DNA of 64,000 bases, from NCBI RefSeq assembly GCF_025370935.1, contig NC_133497.1:359785-423784 (forward strand), given 5' to 3'. Shown here in pieces: positions 21,554 through 31,990 of this stretch (the stretch's first letter is position 1; each line of letters starts with the position of its first letter). A program made the translations under genes and the position numbers. The notes under the pieces were generated by a model. That model ran no database searches and was not told the DNA's origin. It saw only the letters and a program-made list of their open reading frames with translations. Source of the stretch: Choristoneura fumiferana (taxonomy: Eukaryota > Arthropoda > Insecta > Lepidoptera > Tortricidae).

Positions 21554-24500
21554 CACAACAGCTATCTGAACGTTCTTCTTCCGACCCTATAACAAAACTA
21601 TCTCAAGCTATTAACGCTCTTTCCAACAAGCCAAAGAAACCCGAACTTATCACATTCTCGGGTGAAGTCAGCCAGTGGATGGCGTTCAAAAGTAGCTACG
21701 AGAGAACTAAATCTGTTTTCTCTCCTTCAGAGAATTTAGATCGCTTGAACAACGCAGTCCGCGGTCAAGCGTACCAGTCCGTCGCGTCGCTCATGTGGAC
21801 TTCCAGCGACCCCGACGACATCGTGAAGGCCTTGGAACAGACTTACGCTCGACCGGAGCTCCTCGTGGCCCGCGAGGTCACCGAGCTGCGCAACAGTCCT
21901 AAGCTAAGTTCTCCACAGGATTTAAATAGCCTGGCTAATAAACTACGTAATTTCGTTACGACTCTCAAGTTGCTTAATCAACACGAGTACTTGTCTTCCC
22001 CGGAGCTTTTTCGGTGTATTTTGGTGAAGTTAAGCGAGCACACCAGAGCCCGCTTCACGGATTTCGCCTCCATTCACGTACCAGAGGAACAAAATATTAC
22101 AAAACTCGAATTACTGTCACAATTTCTCTTATCTGAGGCAGATAAACAATTAAAATATAATTTTGTTGCTGACAGTACAGTTAAGGCGTCATCTCAACCG
22201 ATGCACCTGAATTTACCTCGAACAAATAATTCCAAATTTCAATTCAAAAAGGAAGCGGTACACGCTACGGTATCCAATGGCAAAATATTTGAGCGCTGTA
22301 CATTTTGTAAACAAGGGCCTCACGACATAAAAGCCTGCAAAGGTTTTCTAGTGCTTTCCATTGACGATAGATGGCGCTGGGTACGAGAGTCAAAAATTTG
22401 TTACCGGTGCCTTAAGGCTAACCCGCATACATGGAACAACTGCCGAGCGAAACGTTGTGGAGTTGACGGATGCTCAAGACGTCACAATGCACTTCTCCAC
22501 GGCACGCAGACCGCCGACACCCATGCTAGTGCGACATCAAGTGGACAATGCAACATGATACAAGCGTCCTCTGTCGATTCGTCTAGTTCAGTCAACATTA
22601 ATAATGTTGGCGCCGCAACCAAACACCCCGACAAAATTGCGAATACTTCTGATTGTCTAATTAACGCTACAGGATCCTTGCCGTCGACCTCACGCCCCCG
22701 TGGCCTGCTGAAGGTAGTCCCGATTGTACTCGAGGGTCCCAACGGCGACTTCGAGACGACAGCGCTTCTCGACGAGGGCAGCACGGCGACACTGATCGAC
22801 GGCGAGGTTGCTGCACGCATTGGCGCGAATCCTACCTGTCAGGAGCGTCTTCGCATCGAAGGTGTTAGTGGTATGAGCAAGGAACTTGACGTGAGTTATG
22901 TTGACTTCTATATCCGCGGACGTGGCCATGCCGATCGTTACTTAATTAAACACGCTCGGGCTATTAAGCCCCTAGGGCTTCGAGCACAAAATCCTGACAC
23001 GATAAATCTCACGGATTATAGTCACCTATCTGGTTTAACTGACGTACTTTCGTATTGTACTGACGTGTCTCCTACAGTTCTTATTGGCGCACCAGACTGG
23101 CATTTATCTTTAAGTCGCGAAGTTCGTAGCGGAAATAAGAACGAACCCGTCGCCTCTAGAACCTTGTTAGGTTGGGTACTCCATGGTGCTTTTTCTCTCT
23201 CATCAAAACCACTCGAATTCATAAATCACGTTTCGGATGACTTGGACAGCCTCATAAAAAGTCAATATGACATTGATGCTCTAGGCATCACGAAAAAGTG
23301 TCCCCGTCCAAACGACGAAGACCAACGAGCAGTAGATATCATCGAATCCTCAATGCATCAGCTCGAAGACGGTCATTTTGAAGTTGGTCTGCCATGGAAG
23401 AAAGATTTGCCAAAAATCATACCCGACAGTTACCCTCAGGCACTATCTCGCTTCAAAACACTCGAACGACAGATGTCAAAAGACCCAACTTTTGCTACAG
23501 CTTTTCAAAAGTTCATAGATGATGTAATTGACAAAGGCTACGCCGAGGAGTGCGACCCAGACACTTACCACCAGCGTCTTCCGCAAAACGCTTCTTGCGT
23601 CAACACAGACGGCTCAATTCGTTGGTACCTGCCTATCTTCGGTGTCTTGCATCCTCAGAAGAAGAAGCTCAGAGCAGTCCACGACGCGGCTGCAGCAACG
23701 AAAGGCTTAAGCCTCAATAGCCTCCTTTTACAAGGACCTGACCTCTTGTGCTCACTTCTCGACATCTTGTTCCGCTTTAGAGAAGGTGCCGTTGCTCTAA
23801 ATGGTGACATCAAGGAAATGTTTCCCCAGGTCAAAATCATCCCAAGAGACAGGGATGCGCAACGTTTTCTCTGGCGCAGTAAGAATGGCATCCTTAGAGA
23901 GTACCGCATGTCATCCATGATCTTTGGCGCCGTATGTAGTCCCTTTATAGCGCTCTATATAAAAAACAAAAACGCAAAAATGCTAGAGCCCAGCTACCCT
24001 ACCGCTTGTAAGGCTATCATCGAAGACCACTACATGGACGACTATCTCGGAAGTTACCCGAGTATCGCTGACGCAGCACAGCTAGCCGCTGATGTTATCA
24101 CGGTGCACAAAGCCGGCGGTTTCGAGATGCGCGCGTGGACTTCGAATCACCAGGAGGCGCTTTTATTTGTGCCTAAGGAATTTCGAAGTGTCTCCACATC
24201 TGACGTTTCCCTGCCTCTCAGTAGTGAAGTCGGCGTATTAGGCGTTAAGTGGAATCCAGGCCAGGATTTACTAAGGTTTCGCACCGTGCCCCAGATACCT
24301 ACTGACATTCTTACCAAACGCAACCTATTATCAAGCGTCATGAAGGTCTATGACCCTCTTGGCCTCTTGATGCCAGTCATCATCTGGGGCCGCATTTTGA
24401 TCCAGAAGTTATGGCGGTCAGGCGTTAATTGGGACATGCCCCTACCCGAAGTCTATGTCAGCGAGTGCCAGGACTGGTTCGAACAGTTGCGGATTGCGGC

Positions 24501-26640
24501 CAATATTAAAATTCCTCGCTGGTATATGACAAGGGCAGACGTGTCGGATGTTCAGCTACACGTTGTGGCCGATGGTGGCGAGCAAGCTTACGCCTGCGCG
24601 GCTTATTGGCGTTTTAGGTACAGCGACAACTCCGTGTCCACGGCACTGATTGGTAGCAAGGCTCGCGTCTCGCCATTGAAACCCCTGTCGATTCCTCGTT
24701 TAGAATTACAAGCCGCTCTTATAGCGTCGCGTTTTGCACAAACAATTTTACAAGCTCATCGATTCGAGCCCTCCAAAACCACTTTTTGGACTGACTCAAC
24801 CACAGTCCTCAAGTGGATTCGGAGCGATGCTCGCGCGTTTAAACCATTCGTAGCGCACAGGTTGGGAGAGATCCTGGAAACTACCAACCCTTCTGATTGG
24901 AGGTGGATCCCGACCTCTCTCAACGTTGCCGACGATGCGACAAAGCCAAAGAAATTAAATTTGACTGCTTCTCATCGATGGTTCACCGGCCCACTATTCC
25001 TAGCGGAGCCATCATGCACTTGGCCGACCGAGTGCGTAACCGATGAGGAACCGAACTCCCCAGACCCAGAGTTGAAATCAGACGTGGTGGTTCTGTTCCT
25101 CACCACACAATCCTCGACTTTAGTACCGAACCCGACGCGTTTTAGCTCTTGGCTGCGATTGTTACGCGCCACCGCCCGCGTTCTTCAGGGCGCACGACTA
25201 TTTCGGCTAAAACTGTCTCGGCCAATAGATCCAAATTCTAAATTACACATGGACGGCACCACATCTCCTCACCAACTGCACACTGTAGACATATTGGAAG
25301 CGGAGAAGCTGGTTGTTCATCTGGCACAGGTAGAGAGTTTCCCTGAGGATTTATCAGCCTTGCAATCTTCAAAGCCAGTGCCCAATAATAGTCGCCTTAA
25401 GAAACTCGCACCAGTCCTAGACAGAGACGGTTTGTTAAGACTAGACTCACGTATAAGGTCTGCCCCCGGAGTAAACGACAACATGAAGTCACCAATCATC
25501 CTCGACGGTCGTCATTATGTCACCCGACTCTTAATCTTGCATGAACACATTAAAGCGTCACATCACTTCAACGAGCTCGTCCTAAATGAACTCCGCCAGA
25601 GATTCTGGATCCTGAGAGCGAGAAGTACAATCCGCGGCATAGCAAGCTCCTGCGTACGTTGCCGAAGGTGGAAGAAGAAACCTATCCAACCACAGACTGG
25701 AGACTTACCACTAGAACGTCTGGACCATCACAAAAGGCCGTTCACTCACGTCGGGCTCGACTATTTTGGCCCTATTTTGGTAACAATATATCGACGCAAA
25801 GAAAAGCGCTACGTCGCATTGTATACATGCCTAACAACCAGAGCATTACATTTAGAAGTGGTCAATTCTCTCTCATCTGACGCAGCCATAATGAGCCTCA
25901 GACGCTTCATCGCGCGCCGAGGATCCCCCACCACCATATTTTCCGATAACGGGACAAACTTTGTTGGCGCCTCGCGCGAGCTACGCTGTCTACATGACGA
26001 CTCTGTGAAGGAATACGCCACCAACCACAAAATTGTCTGGCGCTTCATCCCACCGGCATCTCCATTCATGGGTGGCGCATGGGAAAGGCTCGTACGGACA
26101 GTAAAAACAGCTCTAGGATCCTGCCTCACAAACCAAACGATAAAGGAAGACGTCCTGATAACGCTCCTTCTTGAGGCAGAAGCGATCATCAACTCGAGAC
26201 CACTTACCTACATTTCATCCTCTCCAGATTCCCCCGAAGCCATAACACCATTTCATTTCATCCTGGGCTCCTCATCAGTCGTACCGTGGACCTCATCATT
26301 GACCGACGCAGACTTATTACGACGCTGCGACTGGCGACGAACATTGCGACTCGCAGACAAATTTTGGGCCAGATGGTTACACGAATACCTCCCAACGCTC
26401 AGACCCAGAGGACCCACAAACAATATTGTGAATCTTGGCGAGGGTGATGTGGTGCTGATCGCCGACTCTAACCTCCCTCGTGGGCTTTGGCCACTAGGAA
26501 GGGTAGCGAAGGTTTACCTAGGACCTGACGGAGCGGTCCGCGTAGCAGACGTCTGCACTAGAGGCGGCACGCTGCGCCGACCGGCCCGAAAACTGATTTT
26601 ACTGGAAGCCGCACCTCAGTCAGTAGCCACCAGCTCTTAG
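21550..26640 (+). CDS. BEL/Pao Gag-Pol polyprotein (ORF2)
   Basis: The ORF encodes 1,696 aa. Domains in order (residues approximate): DUF1759-type Gag 30-220; zinc knuckles 249-315 (CTFC, then CYRC and CGVDGC clusters); aspartic protease with DEGS at 408-411 in place of the usual D(T/S)GS; reverse transcriptase 690-850 with NGDIKEMF and YMDD (828-831); A17/RNase H region 1000-1140 with WTDSTTVLKW; integrase zinc domain 1331-1372 (H-H-C-C); integrase core with D1404 (DYFGP), D1466 (SDNGTNF) and E1512 (WERLVR); DUF5641-like C-terminal domain 1590-1690. No stops or frameshifts interrupt it. The ATG overlaps the ORF1 stop as ATGA. The same frame is open upstream to about 21,500 and reads protein-like, suggesting ORF1 and ORF2 were, or are, joined by a frameshift. 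Confidence 0.93.
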   Translation: MTQQLSERSSSDPITKLSQAINALSNKPKKPELITFSGEVSQWMAFKSSYERTKSVFSPSENLDRLNNAVRGQAYQSVASLMWTSSDPDDIVKALEQTYARPELLVAREVTELRNSPKLSSPQDLNSLANKLRNFVTTLKLLNQHEYLSSPELFRCILVKLSEHTRARFTDFASIHVPEEQNITKLELLSQFLLSEADKQLKYNFVADSTVKASSQPMHLNLPRTNNSKFQFKKEAVHATVSNGKIFERCTFCKQGPHDIKACKGFLVLSIDDRWRWVRESKICYRCLKANPHTWNNCRAKRCGVDGCSRRHNALLHGTQTADTHASATSSGQCNMIQASSVDSSSSVNINNVGAATKHPDKIANTSDCLINATGSLPSTSRPRGLLKVVPIVLEGPNGDFETTALLDEGSTATLIDGEVAARIGANPTCQERLRIEGVSGMSKELDVSYVDFYIRGRGHADRYLIKHARAIKPLGLRAQNPDTINLTDYSHLSGLTDVLSYCTDVSPTVLIGAPDWHLSLSREVRSGNKNEPVASRTLLGWVLHGAFSLSSKPLEFINHVSDDLDSLIKSQYDIDALGITKKCPRPNDEDQRAVDIIESSMHQLEDGHFEVGLPWKKDLPKIIPDSYPQALSRFKTLERQMSKDPTFATAFQKFIDDVIDKGYAEECDPDTYHQRLPQNASCVNTDGSIRWYLPIFGVLHPQKKKLRAVHDAAAATKGLSLNSLLLQGPDLLCSLLDILFRFREGAVALNGDIKEMFPQVKIIPRDRDAQRFLWRSKNGILREYRMSSMIFGAVCSPFIALYIKNKNAKMLEPSYPTACKAIIEDHYMDDYLGSYPSIADAAQLAADVITVHKAGGFEMRAWTSNHQEALLFVPKEFRSVSTSDVSLPLSSEVGVLGVKWNPGQDLLRFRTVPQIPTDILTKRNLLSSVMKVYDPLGLLMPVIIWGRILIQKLWRSGVNWDMPLPEVYVSECQDWFEQLRIAANIKIPRWYMTRADVSDVQLHVVADGGEQAYACAAYWRFRYSDNSVSTALIGSKARVSPLKPLSIPRLELQAALIASRFAQTILQAHRFEPSKTTFWTDSTTVLKWIRSDARAFKPFVAHRLGEILETTNPSDWRWIPTSLNVADDATKPKKLNLTASHRWFTGPLFLAEPSCTWPTECVTDEEPNSPDPELKSDVVVLFLTTQSSTLVPNPTRFSSWLRLLRATARVLQGARLFRLKLSRPIDPNSKLHMDGTTSPHQLHTVDILEAEKLVVHLAQVESFPEDLSALQSSKPVPNNSRLKKLAPVLDRDGLLRLDSRIRSAPGVNDNMKSPIILDGRHYVTRLLILHEHIKASHHFNELVLNELRQRFWILRARSTIRGIASSCVRCRRWKKKPIQPQTGDLPLERLDHHKRPFTHVGLDYFGPILVTIYRRKEKRYVALYTCLTTRALHLEVVNSLSSDAAIMSLRRFIARRGSPTTIFSDNGTNFVGASRELRCLHDDSVKEYATNHKIVWRFIPPASPFMGGAWERLVRTVKTALGSCLTNQTIKEDVLITLLLEAEAIINSRPLTYISSSPDSPEAITPFHFILGSSSVVPWTSSLTDADLLRRCDWRRTLRLADKFWARWLHEYLPTLRPRGPTNNIVNLGEGDVVLIADSNLPRGLWPLGRVAKVYLGPDGAVRVADVCTRGGTLRRPARKLILLEAAPQSVATSS

Positions 26641-26661
26641 TGTTTCACTGGGGTTCCGGTA

Positions 26662-26880
26662 TGTTGGCGACTGGCTGCGGTATGACCTTTTTTATAATTA
26701 TACTTTTTGACACTTGCTTTTTTAATATGTTTTTACATACATTGTCAGTTGTGATTTGTTTGCCCGATCTGTCGGTTCCAATACATAAAATTGTGCTTTT
26801 ATTATTAAATAACCTATCATTTAACCCGTGTTTCCATCAATCTTCCCATTACTTCCCATACAGTCCACCACTAGCTATCA
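26662..26880 (+). repeat. 3' LTR of the BEL element
   Basis: 219 bp, TGTTGGCGACTGG to CTAGCTATCA, starting 21 bp after the ORF2 stop. The short gap contains GGGG but no strong polypurine tract. Confidence 0.92.
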
Positions 26881-27267
26881 AACACAGATTCCGTTCGACA
26901 GTGGACACGCGTCCTCATATTGCCCACACGCGGTCAAAATATCTCTTACTTTTTCCGCAAAATGGCGATTTAATAGGTCGGAGCGATTTGAATTATTCCC
27001 ACGTACGGCTAGGAATGCTTTTTGACATTTTTTAGAAGATACATTATTTTTTTAGGATTCCCGCGCTTGAAAATGGAATACCGTTAATGTTCGGGTGGGA
27101 GGTCGCTGTTTAATAATAATATTTGAATAACCGGCCAAGGGCGAGCGGGTCTCGCATATGAAGGGTTCACCAATTTTTAAAAACATCACTTGAAAACACG
27201 TGAAAGTAGGTATAAGCCTAAGGTTAGGCTAGGCAAGGTTAAGGTTAACCGTGCCTATCAATCTCTT
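26881..27267. other. No gene seen; flank of the BEL insertion
   Basis: It begins with the right AACAC target duplication. The rest has no conserved coding frame or recognised repeat. Short AGGTTAGGCTAGGCAAGGTT wording near 27,222 is degenerate TTAGG-like. Confidence 0.4.
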
Positions 27268-27365
27268 AAAGGGCCGGCAACGCGACTGTGACACCCCTCG
27301 TCTTGCGGGTGTCCATGGTCGTCGGTGATTGCTTCGCAACAGGTAACCCGCATGCTTGTTTCTCC
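27268..27365 (+). repeat. LINE 3'-tail fragment (GGGCCGGCAACGCG)
   Basis: The phrases GGGCCGGCAACGCGACTGTG, GCGGGTGTCCATGG and TCGGTGATTGC match the general plan of family L tails (GGCAACGC, GGTGTTGC, GGTGATC) but belong to a different subfamily. It has lost its poly(A). Confidence 0.45.
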
Positions 27366-27502
27366 TTCTTATGTAAAAATGGGTTTTATTTGAGATACGA
27401 CAAGTATAAAATGACGTCTCATATTCTTTATTTATTTCGTTTCAAATGGCAGCTGACGATCAAAGTAAATTGGTTATACTTAGTTCATGATTACGTGGCG
27501 TT

Positions 27503-27763
27503 GACGACCAGATGGCCTAGTGGTTAGAGACCTGACTACGAAGCTTGAGGTCCCGGGTTCGATTCCCGTGTCGGGGCAGATATTTGTATGAAAAATACGA
27601 ATGTTTGTTCTCGGGTCTTGGGTGTTTACTATGTATTTAAGTATGTATCTATCTATATAATTATATTTATCCGTTGCTTAGTTAGTACCATAACACAAGC
27701 TTTGCTAAGCTTACTTTGGGACTAGGTCAATTGGTGTGAATTGTCCCGTGATATTTATAAATA
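27503..27763 (+). mobile_element. tRNA-derived SINE, family 1 (copy b)
   Basis: Complete: GACGACCAGATGGCCTAGTG head, GGTTCGATTCC B box, GTCGGGGCAGATATTTGTAT, and the ATTGGTGTGAATTGTCC end with an AT tail. Confidence 0.85.
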
Positions 27764-27784
27764 ACATCTGAATCGATCACTTTT

Positions 27785-27870
27785 TTAACCGACTTCAAAA
27801 AAAGGAGGAGGTTATCAATTCGGTTGTATTTTTTTTTATGTTCGTTACCTCAGAAGTCCGTCATTATTAT
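27785..27870 (+). repeat. LINE-like 3' fragment (TTTAACCGACTTCAAAAAAAGG)
   Basis: The phrases CCGACTTCAAAAAAAGGAGG, TCAATTCGGTTGTATTTTTT and GTTACCTCAGAAGTCCGTC recur at 30,196-30,290 in diverged form. A common lepidopteran dispersed tail. Confidence 0.5.
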
Positions 27871-28202
27871 GAACGATTTTTTTTGCGTTCGTCTAGGATG
27901 GCCTTCAATTAGGTAACTCTTGCATTTGCTCTTGAAAATCATAATTTATTGAAGTGGAACTGATGATGAAGACCACATTTGACCAACAGAGTTACCACTC
28001 AATAACAGTACTTCACGGGTTGAATTTCAATTACTTTAACACAGTCGCTAAGCAATTTATGCTCGTCGTAACGCATATGGTAAAATGGAACGGGTGGTGC
28101 AGCACCAGGACTCCTCGTCTTTTGTAAAAGGTGACGAGCAGTTGACATTAAACTATTGTATCTTAGATTATTTACACTAAAAAGCGTGAAAAAAATATAA
28201 CT

Positions 28203-28441
28203 AAAAATTGAACCAAATACAAAAAACCATGAAAATAATTTTCTACCAGTCTAAAGTCAAGTCGGTGCCTCAGCACGAGACAGCAGGAGTGATTGAAGTC
28301 TAATATATAAGTAAGTATGTAGGTAAAGTAGACGGCTATAGGTCCACTCCTGCTGTGCTGTGTCGCACTGTGCTGAGGCACTGACTTCAGACTGGTAGAA
28401 AAATATTTTCATGGTTTTTTGTAGTCGGTTCAATTTTTTGT
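28203..28441. repeat. Foldback element with about 75-bp arms
   Basis: AAAATTGAACC at the left and GGTTCAATTTTTT at the right close a palindrome. The arms include CCATGAAAATAATTTTCTAC, GTGCCTCAGCAC and CAGCAGGAGTG with their complements. Confidence 0.65.
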
Positions 28442-28849
28442 TATTTTTCTTATTTAATACACCGTCAACACAGCTCGCACTTGACCGCTTATCGCTCGGG
28501 GACATTTTTAATGTCCGCCATCATCCAATGCGTCTGTTGATGTCATTAAGCTAACGTTTGAGAGGGGACCATCGATTTAGGGACGTACCGAGCATGTTTA
28601 GATGTTAACTGCTGTAGCATTCGTTTACGAATTCATTTGTGACTTTTTAATCGGTTTAAAAAAAAATCAAGAGTGTACCTACAGTGTTCTGGATATCCTG
28701 GCTGCAGCATCAGGCCGAGAATTCCATAATCTTGCATAGTTATATAGCATATACATGGGTGTTTCAAATTTTAGAGCCCAAATATGTTTGAAAGTAAAGT
28801 AAATACCTATTATGCGTCTAAGAGTCCCACCGCAGCGAACAAAAGAGCT

Positions 28850-29044
28850 GATTATCTTGAAACGGCTGAACCGATTTTGATACAACATTTCTAAGAACCA
28901 TCGCTAGAAAACCTGCTTTCAAAAAAAAAAAACAGCATTCATTTCGGTCCACCCGTTTAAGAGCTACGATCCCACAGACAGACATACAGACACACATAGC
29001 AGTCAAACTTATAACACCCCTCTTTTTGCGTCGGCGGTTAAAAA
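28850..29044 (-). repeat. Interspersed repeat R, reverse copy
   Basis: Read on the - strand it starts TAACCGCCGACGCAAAAAGA and ends in the AATCGGTTCAGCCGTTTC phrase. An A run at 28,921-28,932 interrupts it. Confidence 0.6.
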
Positions 29045-29080
29045 TGAAACAAACGTTGCCTGGGGTCAAATGTGAATCCT

Positions 29081-29273
29081 TCTAATATTATAAATGTGAA
29101 AGTTTGTGTCTGTTTGTTACCTCATCACGTCTATACCGCTGAACTGATTTAGATGGACTTCGGTATACAGATAGTTCGAGTCCCCCGGTATCCTCTGTCT
29201 GTAAATTGCATACTTCCCGCGGAACAGCGATAAACGAATACTACGCAGATGGAGCCGCGGGCAACAGGCTAGT
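29081..29273 (+). repeat. Interspersed repeat E, full copy
   Basis: TCTAATATTATAAATGTGAA at the left and GGGCAACAGGCTAGT at the right, about 193 bp. This is the plain short form of the family. Confidence 0.65.
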
Positions 29274-29443
29274 AATGTTATGAATTGAAAATAATTGAAT
29301 TGTTTCAGCACATGTTTGAACTTATTAGACTAACAAACCTGTGAAGTTTTTTTTATCAATTTTGGCCGTACCCATCTCTGTAGTTGACTGTACTGGATGC
29401 TTTAATTAATATTTTCTGTGATTAAATCTCATCATGTAGTACC

Positions 29444-29833
29444 TACAGTTGAGTTCATAAACTTGTGAGCAAATCCTCTAATCCTGCCGTGAAGCAGCAG
29501 TGCTTGCACTGTTGTGTTTCGGCGTGGAGAGTAAGACAGTCGGTGAAATAACTGGCACTTGAGGTATTCCATCTTAGGCCTCTAGGTTGGCAACGCATCT
29601 GCAATACCCTGGTGTTGCAGATGTCTATGGGTGGTGGTGATCTCTTACCATCAGGAGACCCACTTGCTCGTTTGCCATCCAGTCGAACAGCAGTTTTTTT
29701 ATTATTAAAAAAAAAAAAAAAAAAAATATTTTATCAAAAATATCTGAACACGCTTTTCTACGCTGTTAACAATTAGTCATGTTCAGATATTTTTGATCAA
29801 ATTTTTGCTCACAAGTTTATGAACTTGACTGTA
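29444..29833. mobile_element. MITE with TACAG...CTGTA ends, interrupted by a LINE tail
   Basis: TACAGTTGAGTTCATAAACT at the left is complementary, with one mismatch, to the right end AAGTTTATGAACTTGACTGTA-type sequence. The inverted similarity runs to GTGAGCAAA/TTTGCTCAC. Interior ATATTTTTGATC/GATCAAAAATAT-like pairs also occur. TA-bounded CAGT ends suggest a Tc1/mariner MITE (inference). A family L tail is inserted at 29,477-29,726. Confidence 0.6.
29477..29726 (+). mobile_element. A-tailed LINE/SINE 3' tail (family L), nested
   Basis: It runs from TAATCCTGCCGTGAAGCAGC to a 19-base A run, with GGCCTCTAGGTTGGCAACGC and GATCTCTTACCATCAGGAGA. It lacks the first ~70 bp seen in the copies at 36,199 and 55,782. 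Confidence 0.75.
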
Positions 29834-30195
29834 CCTAAAATTATGCTAATAAGAAAAAACTGAAATATCATCCTAATAAGTGTGTAGCCACCTAAAAAAA
29901 GTATGTATTTTCTTAGAGGTACGAGTATAATGTTATTATGATGCTCTCGTACTTATATGTAACGCTGTGTCACAGCTATTTATGAAAAACATATTTTTTG
30001 GCGGTTCACTTTAGGTATATTTTACAGTGACATGTTCGGCAAAAATAATTTGATTGATTGGACGACGAATTCCAAACCAAGGTGAATTTAGAAAAGGTAA
30101 AAGGTGAAATCAAATATTTGTACAAAAATGTGGGCGTATTCTCTGTTATTCGCAAAAATACGAAGTATGATTTGCTCTTGCCGGGTATTTATATT

Positions 30196-30290
30196 TTTAA
30201 ACGGTTTCAAAAAAGGAGGACGTCCTCAATTCGGTTCTTTTATGTTCGTTTAAGTACTTCAGAACTCCGTCGTTTTGTTTAAGAGCAAAA
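30196..30290 (+). repeat. LINE-like 3' fragment, second copy of the 27,785 type
   Basis: CGGTTTCAAAAAAGGAGGAC, CAATTCGGTTC and CAGAACTCCGTCG match the 27,785 copy at many positions. Confidence 0.4.
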
Positions 30291-31295
30291 AAATATTCTA
30301 GAGGCAAATTTTTTGTTGTAAAATTGTTCTAAGTATTTATAGTATAGGTACGTCAGTCAAAAGAATTGACCATTTTCAGAAACAATTCTATTCAAACGCA
30401 AATAACATTTCCTAGTTAATACTATAACAACAAAGGAGCTATAGCATAAACAGCCGTATTAAACGTAAATCGTTTGAAAAACAACAATTTTCCGTTTCAC
30501 GCACGGCCTCCCGCTGGCGGTGACAGTTGTCATTTTTCCCGCCGAAACAAAGACTGAGCAATAACCAAACGCCAAACGCACCGTCGCACGTGACTTGTGA
30601 TCGAAAGGGATTCTGTTTACGGACGTTTTTTTACACCATTTGCAGATAAATAGGTATTATATTAATTGACCTAATAAATAGGTACCAAAATACTAATGTA
30701 GGTTTTTTTTTTTTAATAAAACAAAAAAAAATTATACCTAAACAATTACTTTGCTCACCCGCTACATTATGAAAGCTACATATACAACAAATGTGTGTTC
30801 ATGCAGCTCCTCCACGCTGTAAGAATACACATACATCCCGCAAACCCAACTATAATTACCATCACACTACACTGACGCGTTTCGAACTCAATCAGAGTTC
30901 AATCTCATAGCAACACAAACGATTACTGTACTAATGGTGACGGAATGAATGGTTGTGCTACTAATGTATATTTTAAATTAAAATAAAGAAATATATTACA
31001 TACATCAATACTTAGTGATGCGGCTGTTCGAATGATCCATAACCTACTATAATGAATAATCTTCATGAAAGATTGCGCAGTGTCATCGGTTTCAACCAAC
31101 GATTCCGCTCAAACGGGCGTCATTCCGTCTGCGGGTTAATGGTGTGTAACAGATAAGGCTGTTATGACGCGGATTTATGCCTGTATTCTATAGTCTGTGG
31201 TCGGAGGTGGCGGCTCTATGGTTAAGTGAATCATAACGTGATATTTGTTTTGTTATTGCGACACATTCAAACAGTGGCATGGTTAGGCGAGACCT
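30291..31295. other. No gene seen; AT-rich with one repeat phrase
   Basis: The only recognisable item is a common dispersed phrase, CACTGACGCGTTTCGAACTC, near 30,870. No coding frame is supported. Confidence 0.35.
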
Positions 31296-31935
31296 TTTTA
31301 ACCCCCGACGCAAAAGGAGGGGTGTGATAAGTTTGAAGCCAATATATATATAGTAGTTTATTTATTTATATTGTAGTTTATGTATTATATTGTTTAAAGC
31401 ACTGTATAGTAGCTTCCATTATTTTAACTATTAAACTCACCCTTTGTCGGACCCTAACGTATTGCTCCTTTCCTCTCATCCACTCAAAGGTTGACTGGTA
31501 GAGATCCCTTAAAGGGATAAGTCCGCCTTTGTACAAGTATCTTAAAGTTTGTCAGTTGTATTTTGTTAATTTCTTTGTACAATAAAGAGTTTACATACAT
31601 ACATACATACATACAATATTCTGTCTGCTTGTCTGTCTGAGGAATCGTAGCTCTCAAACGGATGGTTTTGTTTGTTTGTTTATAATCGTTATTGAATAAA
31701 ATGGAAATTCAAAAAAATAAAGTGTTAAATACAAAAGTGGACTTAGGTATCCCTGAAGGAATCTGCCAGTCAACCTTTGAGTGGTAGAGAAGAGCAATCA
31801 AGCAAAACAATTGAACCATTTTTTTAACATTTGACGCTTTTTTTGTGTGAAATCGATTTTCACTGTAGTGTTTTTAGTTACTTTTCATTCAAATTGGTTC
31901 AGCCGTTTTTGAGATATTGAAATTTGAAATATAAA
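31296..31935 (+). repeat. Interspersed repeat R, split copy
   Basis: The start ACCCCCGACGCAAAAGGAGG and the end (TTGGTTCAGCCGTTTTTGAG) are separated by a LINE tail at about 31,350-31,615 and by a - strand LINE scrap at about 31,715-31,790. Confidence 0.5.
31350..31615 (+). repeat. LINE 3' tail ending in AATAAAGAG and (TACA)n
   Basis: GTTGACTGGTAGAGATCCCT, AAGTCCGCCTTTGTAC and CAATAAAGAGTTTACATACA are present, followed by a TACA microsatellite. A related tail lies at 49,991-50,125, and an inverted scrap with the same GTTGACTGG phrase at 43,485-43,530. Confidence 0.55.
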
Positions 31936-31990
31936 TGTGTTGGTTTATTAACTTTCCAAACAACTTGGATGGGCAGCTTCATAGAGATAA

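Larger units (their letters stand above)
20287..26880 (+). mobile_element. BEL/Pao LTR retrotransposon, near-intact
   Basis: The element is 6,594 bp, bounded by LTRs of 218 and 219 bp and by a 5-bp target duplication AACAC (20,282-20,286 and 26,881-26,885). By eye the LTRs differ by three substitutions and one indel, so the insertion is recent. Between them lie a candidate primer-binding site starting TGG at 20,508, a 302-codon ORF and a 1,696-codon ORF with Gag-like domain, zinc knuckles, protease, reverse transcriptase, RNase H and integrase in BEL/Pao order. There is no envelope gene. Both ORFs are open. The one possible lesion is the frame change between them near 21.5 kb. Confidence 0.93.

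Noticed and set aside
22767..22782. Protease motif DEGS read as an inactivating mutation in the BEL element
   Set aside because: I recall DEGS-type wording in related lepidopteran BEL proteins, so it may be normal for the lineage; the catalytic Asp is present.
27503..27580. tRNA gene with A and B boxes
   Set aside because: The same sequence occurs seven times with a long body and AT tail and lacks a proper acceptor stem; it is a SINE head. The same holds for 40726, 41490, 46066, 58286, 60222 and 60676.
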